50,284 nucleotides of DNA from a virus, in IMG/VR virus record IMGVR_UViG_3300011114_000542, positions 1 through 50,284 of that record. One strand, written 5' to 3'. A program made the position numbers and the translations under genes. A model generated the notes under the pieces. The model made no database searches. It saw only the letters and a program-made list of their open reading frames with translations, and had not been told where the DNA came from. Positions 38,561 through 47,300 of this stretch are shown piece after piece (positions within the stretch are counted from its first letter, which is position 1; every line of letters starts with the position of its first letter).

Positions 38561-40027
38561 TTATAAAGCTTTAATAGCACCTGATTGTACTCCTTGTTGT
38601 ATTTGTTCTTTTGTCCACCCTGCATTAATCCATTCTTGGACTGATGCGGACGGCACGTTTTGTTGAGCTTCCATTTGACTCATAGGATTTAAAGCATCCA
38701 TTTGTTTATTAGTCAATTTAGCAGCACTATTATATCTTGTTCTAAACCCTTCATTACTTAAATCGGCTTCTACTTGCGCGGGAACTCTATATAAAGTAAC
38801 AGGTTTACCTTTAACATCTTTTCCTTCATAAGGTACAATTAAATCATTCATAGTCTTATCATCTAAAACTCCTGAGTTATCTAATTCGTCTTCTGTCATT
38901 TCTACATAACCATGAAATACTCCTGTATTTTTACTTGATGAACGACCATATCCTTCATAAGCACCCGTCTTAGGATTAATTTTCTTTTCTACTTGCGCGG
39001 CTTGTTGGAATGCTCCCGTTGGAATAAACTTCAACCCTTCAGTAGATTTTAAGAATGAACCATCTTTATTGTAAATCTTAGCTTGTGGTGTAGTTCCTAA
39101 TGTAGCTTGAACTAAATCAGTATTTAATCTATTAGCTTTTGCTCCTTTAATATCATACATATACGGGTCCATATCATATTGTCCATTAGCCTTTGCTGCT
39201 CCGTGTGCCATTTTCCATTTCTCTAATTCAATAGCTGAGTTATGGTAAGGCTCACCAAGCTTACGTTTCAAGTCAATACCTGGCTTAATTAATTCAGCAG
39301 CATAAGCTATTCCTTCTGCATCGTTTTTAGGATTGTATGTAACTTGTATTTGACGTTTATGTCTATTGTAAAAATCTTGTGCGGCAGGAGCTACTGCATT
39401 CTCATCTATTAACTCTTCCCATCCGCCATTACCATGTTGCTTATACTTCCTAGCCTTAATCATTTGAGCTGTTTTCAAAGCCTCTTCATTTAAAGGAACA
39501 AAGTCTTCAGGTTTATCGTAAACAAATGCTCTTAGACCTCCATCTCTTTTTAATCCTTCTTCTCCATCTTGATGACCGAACCGCAAGTAATTATTCTTTT
39601 TATTAAGTAATTGTTGGTAAGCATCAGCATCGTACATATTAGGATTCTTAGCAACTTTAGCTAAGTCATCATTCAATCTTTTAAATGATTCATCAGAAGC
39701 CATGCCTCTAATTACATTTTCATTAGACTTTAAATATCTTCTTTTCTCGTTAATTAAACGTCTTGTGTCGGGGTCCGATTCCCAATTAGGATTATTCTTA
39801 GCTAACTGTCCAATCTCTAATAAAACCTTCTTAGAATCCGCGTCAATTAATCCTCTATCAAAAGAGTTAGAAGCGTTCATAACTTCATTATCTCCTTCAA
39901 ATGCAGTTAACTTAGCAATGTTTTCTTGTTGCGCTCTCTTTAATTGTTGGTCGTAGAACCTTTCATCTTGGATACGCTTATCGTAATCCATACTTTGTGC
40001 TAAACCGCGAGTAATACCGAAATCCAT
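38561..40027 (-). CDS. Virion-associated protein, 488 aa
   Basis: Begins MDFGITRGLAQSMDYDKRIQ and is largely helical, with an N-terminal coiled coil (residues about 15-130, 'QDERFYDQQLKRAQQENIAKL'). The end is short and Gln-rich ('VPSASVQEWINAGWTKEQIQQGVQSGAIKAL'). It lies directly upstream of the giant protein (2 bp gap), as with partner ejection proteins. I do not recognise a named family, but proteins of this type occur beside large internal proteins in Bacteroidota podovirus-like phages. Confidence 0.75.
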   Translation of the reverse strand: MDFGITRGLAQSMDYDKRIQDERFYDQQLKRAQQENIAKLTAFEGDNEVMNASNSFDRGLIDADSKKVLLEIGQLAKNNPNWESDPDTRRLINEKRRYLKSNENVIRGMASDESFKRLNDDLAKVAKNPNMYDADAYQQLLNKKNNYLRFGHQDGEEGLKRDGGLRAFVYDKPEDFVPLNEEALKTAQMIKARKYKQHGNGGWEELIDENAVAPAAQDFYNRHKRQIQVTYNPKNDAEGIAYAAELIKPGIDLKRKLGEPYHNSAIELEKWKMAHGAAKANGQYDMDPYMYDIKGAKANRLNTDLVQATLGTTPQAKIYNKDGSFLKSTEGLKFIPTGAFQQAAQVEKKINPKTGAYEGYGRSSSKNTGVFHGYVEMTEDELDNSGVLDDKTMNDLIVPYEGKDVKGKPVTLYRVPAQVEADLSNEGFRTRYNSAAKLTNKQMDALNPMSQMEAQQNVPSASVQEWINAGWTKEQIQQGVQSGAIKAL

Positions 40028-40131
40028 GTGTAAAATATTTGTTGTTAAAGATATAAAATTTTACAACTCATTATAAACAAAAAATAGGAATATTTCTACT
40101 CCTACTTTTAATTCATTAGTTGATTAAATAA

Positions 40132-40392
40132 TCAATTACATTCTGAGCAAGTAGATTTATTTACTACTTCATATTCTTTATTTTGGTTTCTTAGAGTTAG
40201 GCAAGCTTGAGTCATTTCTTCTTGAGTGCTTGTGCATTTATAGAATACTCTTGGTTGACATCCTACACAAGTTTGATTATAGAATATACAATATACTATA
40301 GGAGTAGATGCAGGTGCTGCCGACTTACTACTATTTTTTTTACATCCAACAACTGTTAGAATTACTGCTAATATTAAGATTACTTTTTTCAT
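40132..40392 (-). CDS. Cys-rich lipoprotein, 86 aa
   Basis: Signal peptide MKKVILILAVILTVVGC with lipobox V-V-G-C (Cys17), then a Lys/Ser/Ala-rich tether (KKNSSKSAAPAS) and a small domain with seven more cysteines, including 'C-V-G-C' and 'TCSEC' at the end. It is expected to be anchored in the host envelope. It has its own GTAACC-N13-TACGTT promoter in the middle of the virion operon, i.e. a moron-like cargo gene. Possible roles: superinfection exclusion or receptor masking (inferred). Confidence 0.8.
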   Translation of the reverse strand: MKKVILILAVILTVVGCKKNSSKSAAPASTPIVYCIFYNQTCVGCQPRVFYKCTSTQEEMTQACLTLRNQNKEYEVVNKSTCSECN

Positions 40393-40427
40393 GGTTTCAA
40401 TATTTAGTTTGTTAATAATACTTGTTT

Positions 40428-40452
40428 AACGTAAATAATTTTAAAAGGTTAC
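40428..40452 (-). promoter_or_regulatory. GTAACC-N13-TACGTT promoter of the lipoprotein gene
   Basis: Minus-strand GTAACC (40447-40452), TACGTT (40428-40433) then AAAC. Exact consensus, located between virion genes. Confidence 0.75.
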
Positions 40453-40454
40453 AA

Positions 40455-43400
40455 TTATATTTCACTTGTCCAAGCATTACTAGCTTTATTAGCTTCATCT
40501 CTTGCTTGTTGGTCTTTTTTAAATCTATATGCCCCAATAGTATTAGCTAATCCTGCACCTATTAATTCACTTCCTGCTTGTTGTTTTTGTTGGAATGTGT
40601 ACATAGCATCATTGAAAGCTTGTCTTCTATTAGCAGATAAAATATTAGCTCTATCCGCCGCCATTGAATCAGCATACTTCTGTTTATTCATTCTCATTTC
40701 AGAGTCAGCTTGTTTCAATCCTAGTTTATTCTTCCAAGCATCGTTTATAGCAGCTCTATTAAGATTGAATGATTGTACACTACTAGCGTTTAATCCTGCG
40801 AATTTAGCATCGTTTAATCCACCTTGTATTTCTTGGTCGGCAGCAAACTTTTGTTCAGGAGTTAATCCAAATTTAGCGTCTTGCTGCGCTCTATTAACAG
40901 CGTTATTATAAGTTGGGTCAATTACAGCTTTATCAATAGGTCTTTTCTCTTTACCTAGCATATTTAATCCTAATGCTGTTTGTCCTATTCCTACAAATGC
41001 GGTTGGGTCAACACTACCTATTACATCAGCTAATCCTCTTCTTTGATTTTGAGGTGTACCATTAGTTGCTACTGTTTGAGGTAAAGACTTATTTAAAGCA
41101 GCCGATTGTACTGTAGCTTTCTCAGCATCAGCATTAGCAATAGCTCTTTCGTTAGGACTTAATTTATCTCCTATTACATTAACTTCATCAGAAGGATTAT
41201 ATTCAGCAGATGGCGGAACAAATTTACCTGCTTCTGTTTTAGCTGTTACTTTAGGCGCTTTTAAAGATGGTTTAGTAGGAGCTACATTTTCAGCAACTAC
41301 ACTCGGATTAACTTCTGTTTTAGGTGTTACAGTCTTAGCATCTGTTTTAACTTTAGACTCTACCGTTGGTTTAAAATTACCCGAAGCATCGTAATTAGAA
41401 TCATTTTTAGATAACTCATATTCTTTAGCTGTTTCTTTAGCTTTTTGCGTTTGAGCATCTATTTCATTAAGTAGAGTTTTTAATCTTTCTCTTACAGCAT
41501 CTTTCCCTTTATAATCAGCATTCTCTCCATTCTTAACTCTATTATATTCAGCCTCTAATTCAGACTTTCTTTTAGCTGCTCCAATCAAAACTTGTTGAGT
41601 AAAATCTCTATGCTTTTTAATATTTTTAGCAACATCAACTCTATTTTCAATAGATTTTGCGTAGTCTTGAGATTTTTTAATATCCGCCTCTTCTTTAGCT
41701 AATCTTTCTTTTTCTTTTTTAGGGTCAATAGTATCTTCTGATGTAACTTCTCCACCTATAGCATATCCTTTAACTTTTTCATCATAAGCCTTTAATCCAT
41801 TTCTTAATTTATCCACATTATTATTAGAGTATTTAACATCATCTGATGCTGGATGAGCCTCGTATTTGCTTATAATACCATATTTATTTAGCCCTTTTTT
41901 GGAATCATTTATCATATCGTCCTGCATACCTGATTTCATAATAGATAAACTATAATCGCTAACCCATTTTTTATTACTATCAACCTCTTCTTTACTAGGC
42001 TTTACCTTACCTCCATCTTGCTTTTTATTACCTTCTTCTGCATTAGGAGCAAGCGCCTCTAAATCAATCCCAATAGACTCTAAGTATTCATTCTCTTCAG
42101 GAGTAAACAAATGTTCTCCGTTAGATAATTTTACAGTCTCTCCATCCTCTTGTTTAAGTTTAGCTTTTTTATTAGGAGCTTTCAAGTATAGTTTGCGAAT
42201 ACCTTTAGCTAATTCTGCATTCTCAGCAGGAACTACAAAAGAACCTTCTTTTACTTTAGCTTCTATCTTATCTTCTTTTGGGCCACCTTCTCCTTCAATC
42301 TCTCCGCCTTCAGAACACATTTGAGTATGATGTTTTTTCATCTCGGCATCCATTTTCATTTTACCCACTATTCCCCCTTTTTTATATCCTTTGTTTGGGT
42401 CATATTGTTGACCGTTAGCTAAAATCATATTTTGATTCTCATCAAATGTTACTCCTGATAAATTATAAGGATTAGTAATTGTAGCATTTTGGTCATTATT
42501 ATTTCTTGCTAATACTGCTTGGCTTTGTCTTGACATTTGATTAGCATCCTTAACTTGTTTTAATTGAGCTTTTGTTTTATTCTCTATTGAATCTAAATAC
42601 TTTTGTCCTGTAACATCAGTTAATCCGCCTTCATAAGATAATCTCTTAGACGGGCTAAATGTTATTCCAATGGCAGCGTTTCTTTTAGCTTTTCCTTCAT
42701 CTAATAATTCACCATTAGCATCAACTTGTTGACTTCTATTTTTAATAGGTTTACCAATTTTATCTCCTATAGCGGCAATACCCCCAATCATTCCTCCGAT
42801 ACCTCCCATTTGAGATGTAGCTGCTAATCCTGCGTTTCTAGTTGCTTCTCCTTCGTTTTGAGTAGGTTGTGAATTATAATAAGCAGAACCAACACCTCCA
42901 AGTGCTTGACCTGTAGTATTAGCTATGTTTTTAGCAGTTGCTTGATTTTTAGCTTTATTAGATTCGTCTTGTTGAGCTTTAGCATATTGGTCGTTTTGTC
43001 CAACTACTCCACTATCAAGAGTATTTAATTCACCGAACTCATCATAAACTCCTCCGCCTGTTGATAATTTTTGAATCTTACTAACTATTCCACCTTTTTT
43101 AAACCCTACTGTACCCATAGTAGATACGCCTTTGGTGCCTGCTTTTTCTTTACCTACACCTTCCATTACATTAGTTATAGTTGGTGTAGCAGTAACTCTA
43201 GGATTACCCTGTTTCTCAGTTCCTAAATTAACTCCTTCGTTTACTTTTGTAGTATCTTCTAAATAACTAGGCGTATATTCTCCTGTAGAAAGTGATTTTA
43301 ATACATCTATAGGCTTTTGAGTATTAACATCAAAGTATTTATCAGTAGCTTTTGAATATCCCGCATTTGGGTCAGGATACTTGTAATGAATTACATTAGG

Positions 43401-43724
43401 ATTAATTGAAGGTTGCAGCTTTCTATCAATACGAGTATCTTCATAAATAGGAATATTAGTATTAACTGGTTCTTCCATGTAAACTACATCTTCTGAGAAT
43501 GTATCAGCAGGAGGTATTACTTTAGGTTTTGGTTTAGGTGGAATACTTAATCTTGGCTTGTTAATATTAGTAACAGTAGGATTAGGCTTAACATTGTCAG
43601 GAATGATTGCTTTAGGCTTTTCTGATTTCGTTTTTTTAACGTACACAGTTTTGCCATTACGAACTTCTGGAGTATACCCTTCAGGGATTGACGTAACCTT
43701 TCTTGGTTCTGTTTGCTTTGCCAT
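40455..43724 (-). CDS. Large virion protein with Gly-rich and 'GP-x-EDKIEAKVKEGSFVVP' modules, 1089 aa
   Basis: The basic, Pro-rich N-terminus (PKAIIPDNVKPNPTVTN) is unstructured. Gly-rich clusters follow, with 'KKGGIV(S/G)K(I/M)' repeats (about 210 and 450). The block 'GGPKEDKIEAKVKEGSFVVP' (about 478-497) and 'LSNGEHLFTPEEN' match the motif (G-P-x-x-D-x-I-x-A-x-L-S-x-G-E-F/Y-V-V-P) common in large phage tail or internal proteins. Coiled coils occur at about 660-760 and the C-terminus ('RRGLADVIGSVDPTAFVGIG ... NRAAINDAWKNKLG') is helical. It lies between the neck/tail genes and the ejection-type proteins; probably a tail or internal core component. Confidence 0.75.
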   Translation of the reverse strand: MAKQTEPRKVTSIPEGYTPEVRNGKTVYVKKTKSEKPKAIIPDNVKPNPTVTNINKPRLSIPPKPKPKVIPPADTFSEDVVYMEEPVNTNIPIYEDTRIDRKLQPSINPNVIHYKYPDPNAGYSKATDKYFDVNTQKPIDVLKSLSTGEYTPSYLEDTTKVNEGVNLGTEKQGNPRVTATPTITNVMEGVGKEKAGTKGVSTMGTVGFKKGGIVSKIQKLSTGGGVYDEFGELNTLDSGVVGQNDQYAKAQQDESNKAKNQATAKNIANTTGQALGGVGSAYYNSQPTQNEGEATRNAGLAATSQMGGIGGMIGGIAAIGDKIGKPIKNRSQQVDANGELLDEGKAKRNAAIGITFSPSKRLSYEGGLTDVTGQKYLDSIENKTKAQLKQVKDANQMSRQSQAVLARNNNDQNATITNPYNLSGVTFDENQNMILANGQQYDPNKGYKKGGIVGKMKMDAEMKKHHTQMCSEGGEIEGEGGPKEDKIEAKVKEGSFVVPAENAELAKGIRKLYLKAPNKKAKLKQEDGETVKLSNGEHLFTPEENEYLESIGIDLEALAPNAEEGNKKQDGGKVKPSKEEVDSNKKWVSDYSLSIMKSGMQDDMINDSKKGLNKYGIISKYEAHPASDDVKYSNNNVDKLRNGLKAYDEKVKGYAIGGEVTSEDTIDPKKEKERLAKEEADIKKSQDYAKSIENRVDVAKNIKKHRDFTQQVLIGAAKRKSELEAEYNRVKNGENADYKGKDAVRERLKTLLNEIDAQTQKAKETAKEYELSKNDSNYDASGNFKPTVESKVKTDAKTVTPKTEVNPSVVAENVAPTKPSLKAPKVTAKTEAGKFVPPSAEYNPSDEVNVIGDKLSPNERAIANADAEKATVQSAALNKSLPQTVATNGTPQNQRRGLADVIGSVDPTAFVGIGQTALGLNMLGKEKRPIDKAVIDPTYNNAVNRAQQDAKFGLTPEQKFAADQEIQGGLNDAKFAGLNASSVQSFNLNRAAINDAWKNKLGLKQADSEMRMNKQKYADSMAADRANILSANRRQAFNDAMYTFQQKQQAGSELIGAGLANTIGAYRFKKDQQARDEANKASNAWTSEI

Positions 43725-43768
43725 TTTGTCTATTATTTACAAACAAAAATAGCTAAAAAAAGGCTTAC

Positions 43769-44248
43769 TTACAATGACGCGAAAAAATTTATGAAATACG
43801 ATTTATCAGATACTTTATACTTTGCAACATTTCTGATTAATATAGATTCTACTTTTTTAGATGAAATATTATTGATATTATCAATCATCTTATATTCAGC
43901 ATATCCATCATTTCTATCATATATTTCTTGCTGAAGTATATCAGTAGTCCCATCCGTATAAGAAATAACCATTTGTTTATTTAGACCGTTTATGTTTTCA
44001 GGGAAATAAACATAAATAGCAAACGTTATTGTTTTAGTATCAATACTGTCAGAATAAGCCGATAATGTAATATCATCTCCTAATAGTGGATTTTTAATTA
44101 CCATGGCATCAGTATATCTTTTAACAGTTTCTTCTCCGTTAAACTTAATTCTACTAACTTGCCCAAAAGCACAACTAGCTAAGAATAAAAACCCTACTGA
44201 TAATAATAAAACGATAATGTTTGTCTTACGAGATTTAATAGCTTCCAT
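43769..44248 (-). CDS. Secreted or lipoprotein-type protein, 159 aa
   Basis: N-terminal signal: MEAIKSRKTNIIVLLLSVGFLFLASCAFG, with a possible lipobox L-A-S-C; alternatively cleavage after the AFG region. The mature part is a beta-rich domain of about 130 residues with a 'TITFAIYVYFPENINGLNKQMVI' core. A GTAACC-type promoter upstream (44287-44311) gives it independent expression, like the lipoprotein gene at 40132. It is probably an envelope-located cargo protein acting on the host cell surface. Confidence 0.75.
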   Translation of the reverse strand: MEAIKSRKTNIIVLLLSVGFLFLASCAFGQVSRIKFNGEETVKRYTDAMVIKNPLLGDDITLSAYSDSIDTKTITFAIYVYFPENINGLNKQMVISYTDGTTDILQQEIYDRNDGYAEYKMIDNINNISSKKVESILIRNVAKYKVSDKSYFINFFASL

Positions 44249-44286
44249 GTTTTCTAAAGTTTAAGTTGTTAATAATATATCCTTGT

Positions 44287-44311
44287 ACAGTAGTTATCTA
44301 TAAAAGGTTAC
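44287..44311 (-). promoter_or_regulatory. GTAACC-N13-TACTGT promoter of the secreted-protein gene
   Basis: Minus-strand GTAACC (44306-44311) and a weaker second box TACTGT (44287-44292). The palindrome at 44316-44333 is immediately upstream in the same sense. Confidence 0.6.
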
Positions 44312-44315
44312 AAAA

Positions 44316-44333
44316 TAATTCAACTTTGAGTTA
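44316..44333. repeat. 18-bp palindrome TAATTCAACTTTGAGTTA
   Basis: Lies between the stop of the 1471-aa tail gene and the promoter at 44287-44311, 4 bp from the GTAACC box. Confidence 0.75.
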
Positions 44334-44334
44334 T

Positions 44335-47300
44335 TTATCTTCTATTTACAAAGAAAGTTTTTAACCACTGAACAACTCTTTGAGTATTTTTAGCTACAGT
44401 TGGATTTGTTACATAGTTCTTATGCACAAATTTAATTTTAACATAATAATCAGTCAGCCTTCCTTTAAGTCTATCTAAGGCTACCGAACTGAACCATGAT
44501 TCGTCAATAAATCTATAATTTCTATTAGTAGAAGATATATCAAAGTCGCTTGCCGATTGGCTTGTAGTATCAAAATAAATACTTGTAGCATTTGCTCCAA
44601 TAGTTTTAACTTGTATATTTTGTGGAGTAACTGCCATATCAGTCTTAAAATTAACAACAACTTCTTGTTCAAAATCCCAAACCTTACCAAAGAACTTGCA
44701 TAATTCCGCGCCAAAGTTCTGTAAATAAATTTCATTAGTTTTATTTATCGCTACCCATGAATTACTACTTGGCGCTAATGGATTAGTTCCTGTAGTTGGA
44801 GTTAAAGTTCCTGGATATGAAGCAATAGTTACATTTTTAATACATATATATTCTACATTAGCCACCTTAACAGTATCTCCTACTACAAAACTTGTAGATG
44901 CCATACTAGCATTATAAGCCTTTGTATTTTTAGGATTATTCGCAGATACCACTAAATCATTATGGTTATGCCATATCGCAGGTGTACAATCAGTAAATGT
45001 TACAAAAGCATTTAAAATATGGTTGTATCCTAAAGTAAAATCTCTATTTATTTCTGATATAACCCCTGCCGTATTATCCTTATTTTCATACTTAAATGTT
45101 AAATAAGTCATTTTGAATGTAGGGTCATAAGTTCCAACTATACCATGTCCAAGCAAGGGGGCCTCCTCTACAGATAAATCATTTGTATTATATATCTTAT
45201 ATCCACTTGTGATATTACCCTCGTTAAACTCGCTATTAAAGAATACTTGAAGTCCTTTTATCATAGACATTTCTTCAGGTTTAGTTCCAATACCCATTAC
45301 CATAAATGCTCGTCTACGCATATCAAACCACGCATAACCATATTCTGTTTCCGTTAATCCATGCTGATGTTGATTACCAAAGAATGTATCTATATCATCA
45401 TATCTATCAATAACTCCTGTTACGCCTAATGCAGTTGCATCTCCTAAAGCACTTCCTCCAACTAATTGACGTTCTAATATTGGAGTGTAACCTACCGAGT
45501 GGTCTTGCCAATAAAACAGCCTAGAATCTCTTGATTTAAGATTATTTATTTGTCCGCGTTGTCCATCTACATCTCTGTAATCAGGTATTCTAAATACACG
45601 GAACGAGTCTATTAATTCACCAGGAGTTTTAAATTCACTCCATCTCATTCTATAATCAAATTTTCCCGTAAACTTATAGTTAAGTGGCAAAGAAGGATAT
45701 TTTATAAAGTTTCCATCAGTACTATATCCTTGGTTATAAGAATAAGATTCTAATTGAACTGTAGGACTTAATGTAGATTGGCTCCACGCTAAACCCGTTG
45801 GGGTTCCCGATGACGGAAACATATTCTTATTAGATACTTTTTGTCCATGTCTAAGATTATAGTTTACATTGCCCTCGCAAGGAAACCATAAAGCATAAGA
45901 CATAGCATTATCAGTTCCAGCAAAAGCTTCGTCCCATAATCCATATCCTAAATCTACTAGACTAGTAAAGCAATCTCCGCCGAATACCTCAATATTATTA
46001 AATGTGTATTTATTCTCTCCCGCATAAGTTCCTGTAGCAAATGTTCCATTTAAAGTATCCGCTTTTACTTGAGCATTAATAGGTTGAAAGTGACCGCAAG
46101 ACATATACAAAGTATTAGCAATAGCAGAATCACTAACTCCTCCATATTGATTTGCAGGGTCGGTATTAGTAACAAAATTAGCTAACATCTTCTCATATAT
46201 GTATTCATTTACACCGTTAAAAGGAGCGTTGTAATCCGTTAATACGTCAAAATGGTTAAACTGAGATTTTATGATAATCTTCTTGCATCCTACAGAATAA
46301 ATATCTTTAGCTGGGTCAAATGCAGTTCCTCCGCCACAAGTAGAATCATATCCTCCTGTTACAGAAGCTACATTTACGGGACTAAAATTATTTCTATAGG
46401 TTTGAGTACCTGCGCCTAAAAAATCAGCGATAAAATCATTTTCATTTAACTCATAGAATCCATTACCATTCATTGATTGAAGAGGTAATGTTCTTGGAGA
46501 ACTAGCGTCATATCCTGTGCCAAATCCGCCAACACTCATATCAAATAACTTAGTAAACAATGTTCTTTTTTCAGTATCAGTTTTTAATTGAGTTCCATTT
46601 ATCCAACAAGCTTCTTTTAAATTTTGTCCAATAGTTCCTACTGCTGAAGGAAAAGTATATCCAACTTGCTTATCAGGACATAACATTGAATAAACATAAT
46701 ATCCATCTCCTACTTCAAAATTATTATAAATACTATAATCGGTTCTACAAATACCTAATGGCATTACCCTATCAGGAGTTGTAGATGTTTGAATTACATT
46801 CTGCATCAATAATCCTTGAGTTATAATTATAGGGTCGCGTTCTGCTCTAACAATACTAAATCCACTAATTTGATTCATTACCGATTCAGGTATATCTAAT
46901 CCTGAAATATTAATCGCAGATGGATTTAAAGAATATGAATCTTTCCCTGTAGAAAACACAACATCTTTTCTCATTAACCCTCCCTTCGTAGGAATAGAAT
47001 CAAATGTATAGTCAAATGTTGTTGGGTCTCCTTTTATATACTTTACATAAAATGGATTACCTTTCATGTCATAAAATAAAATTCCAAATCTATATTTCTC
47101 GTTACTCCAATATCCTTTATTATGAGATGCTACAGCAGGGTCTTTATAGTCCCAAAAACCTGTTTTTAATTGTATAGCATTATCTCTTCTTTTGCCATCA
47201 CTTATGGCGGTGTATTGGTTTTTAGTCGTACATGGTCTAACTTCTCCGCTTCCTGTAAATACAATGGCAGCATAAGTTGTGCCTCCCGTTATCACTTCTC

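Noticed and set aside
38222-43700. GTAACC sequences on the plus strand inside virion genes (near 38222, 43692, also 25399)
   Set aside because: They have no second box at 13 bases and no plus-strand gene downstream; chance occurrences.
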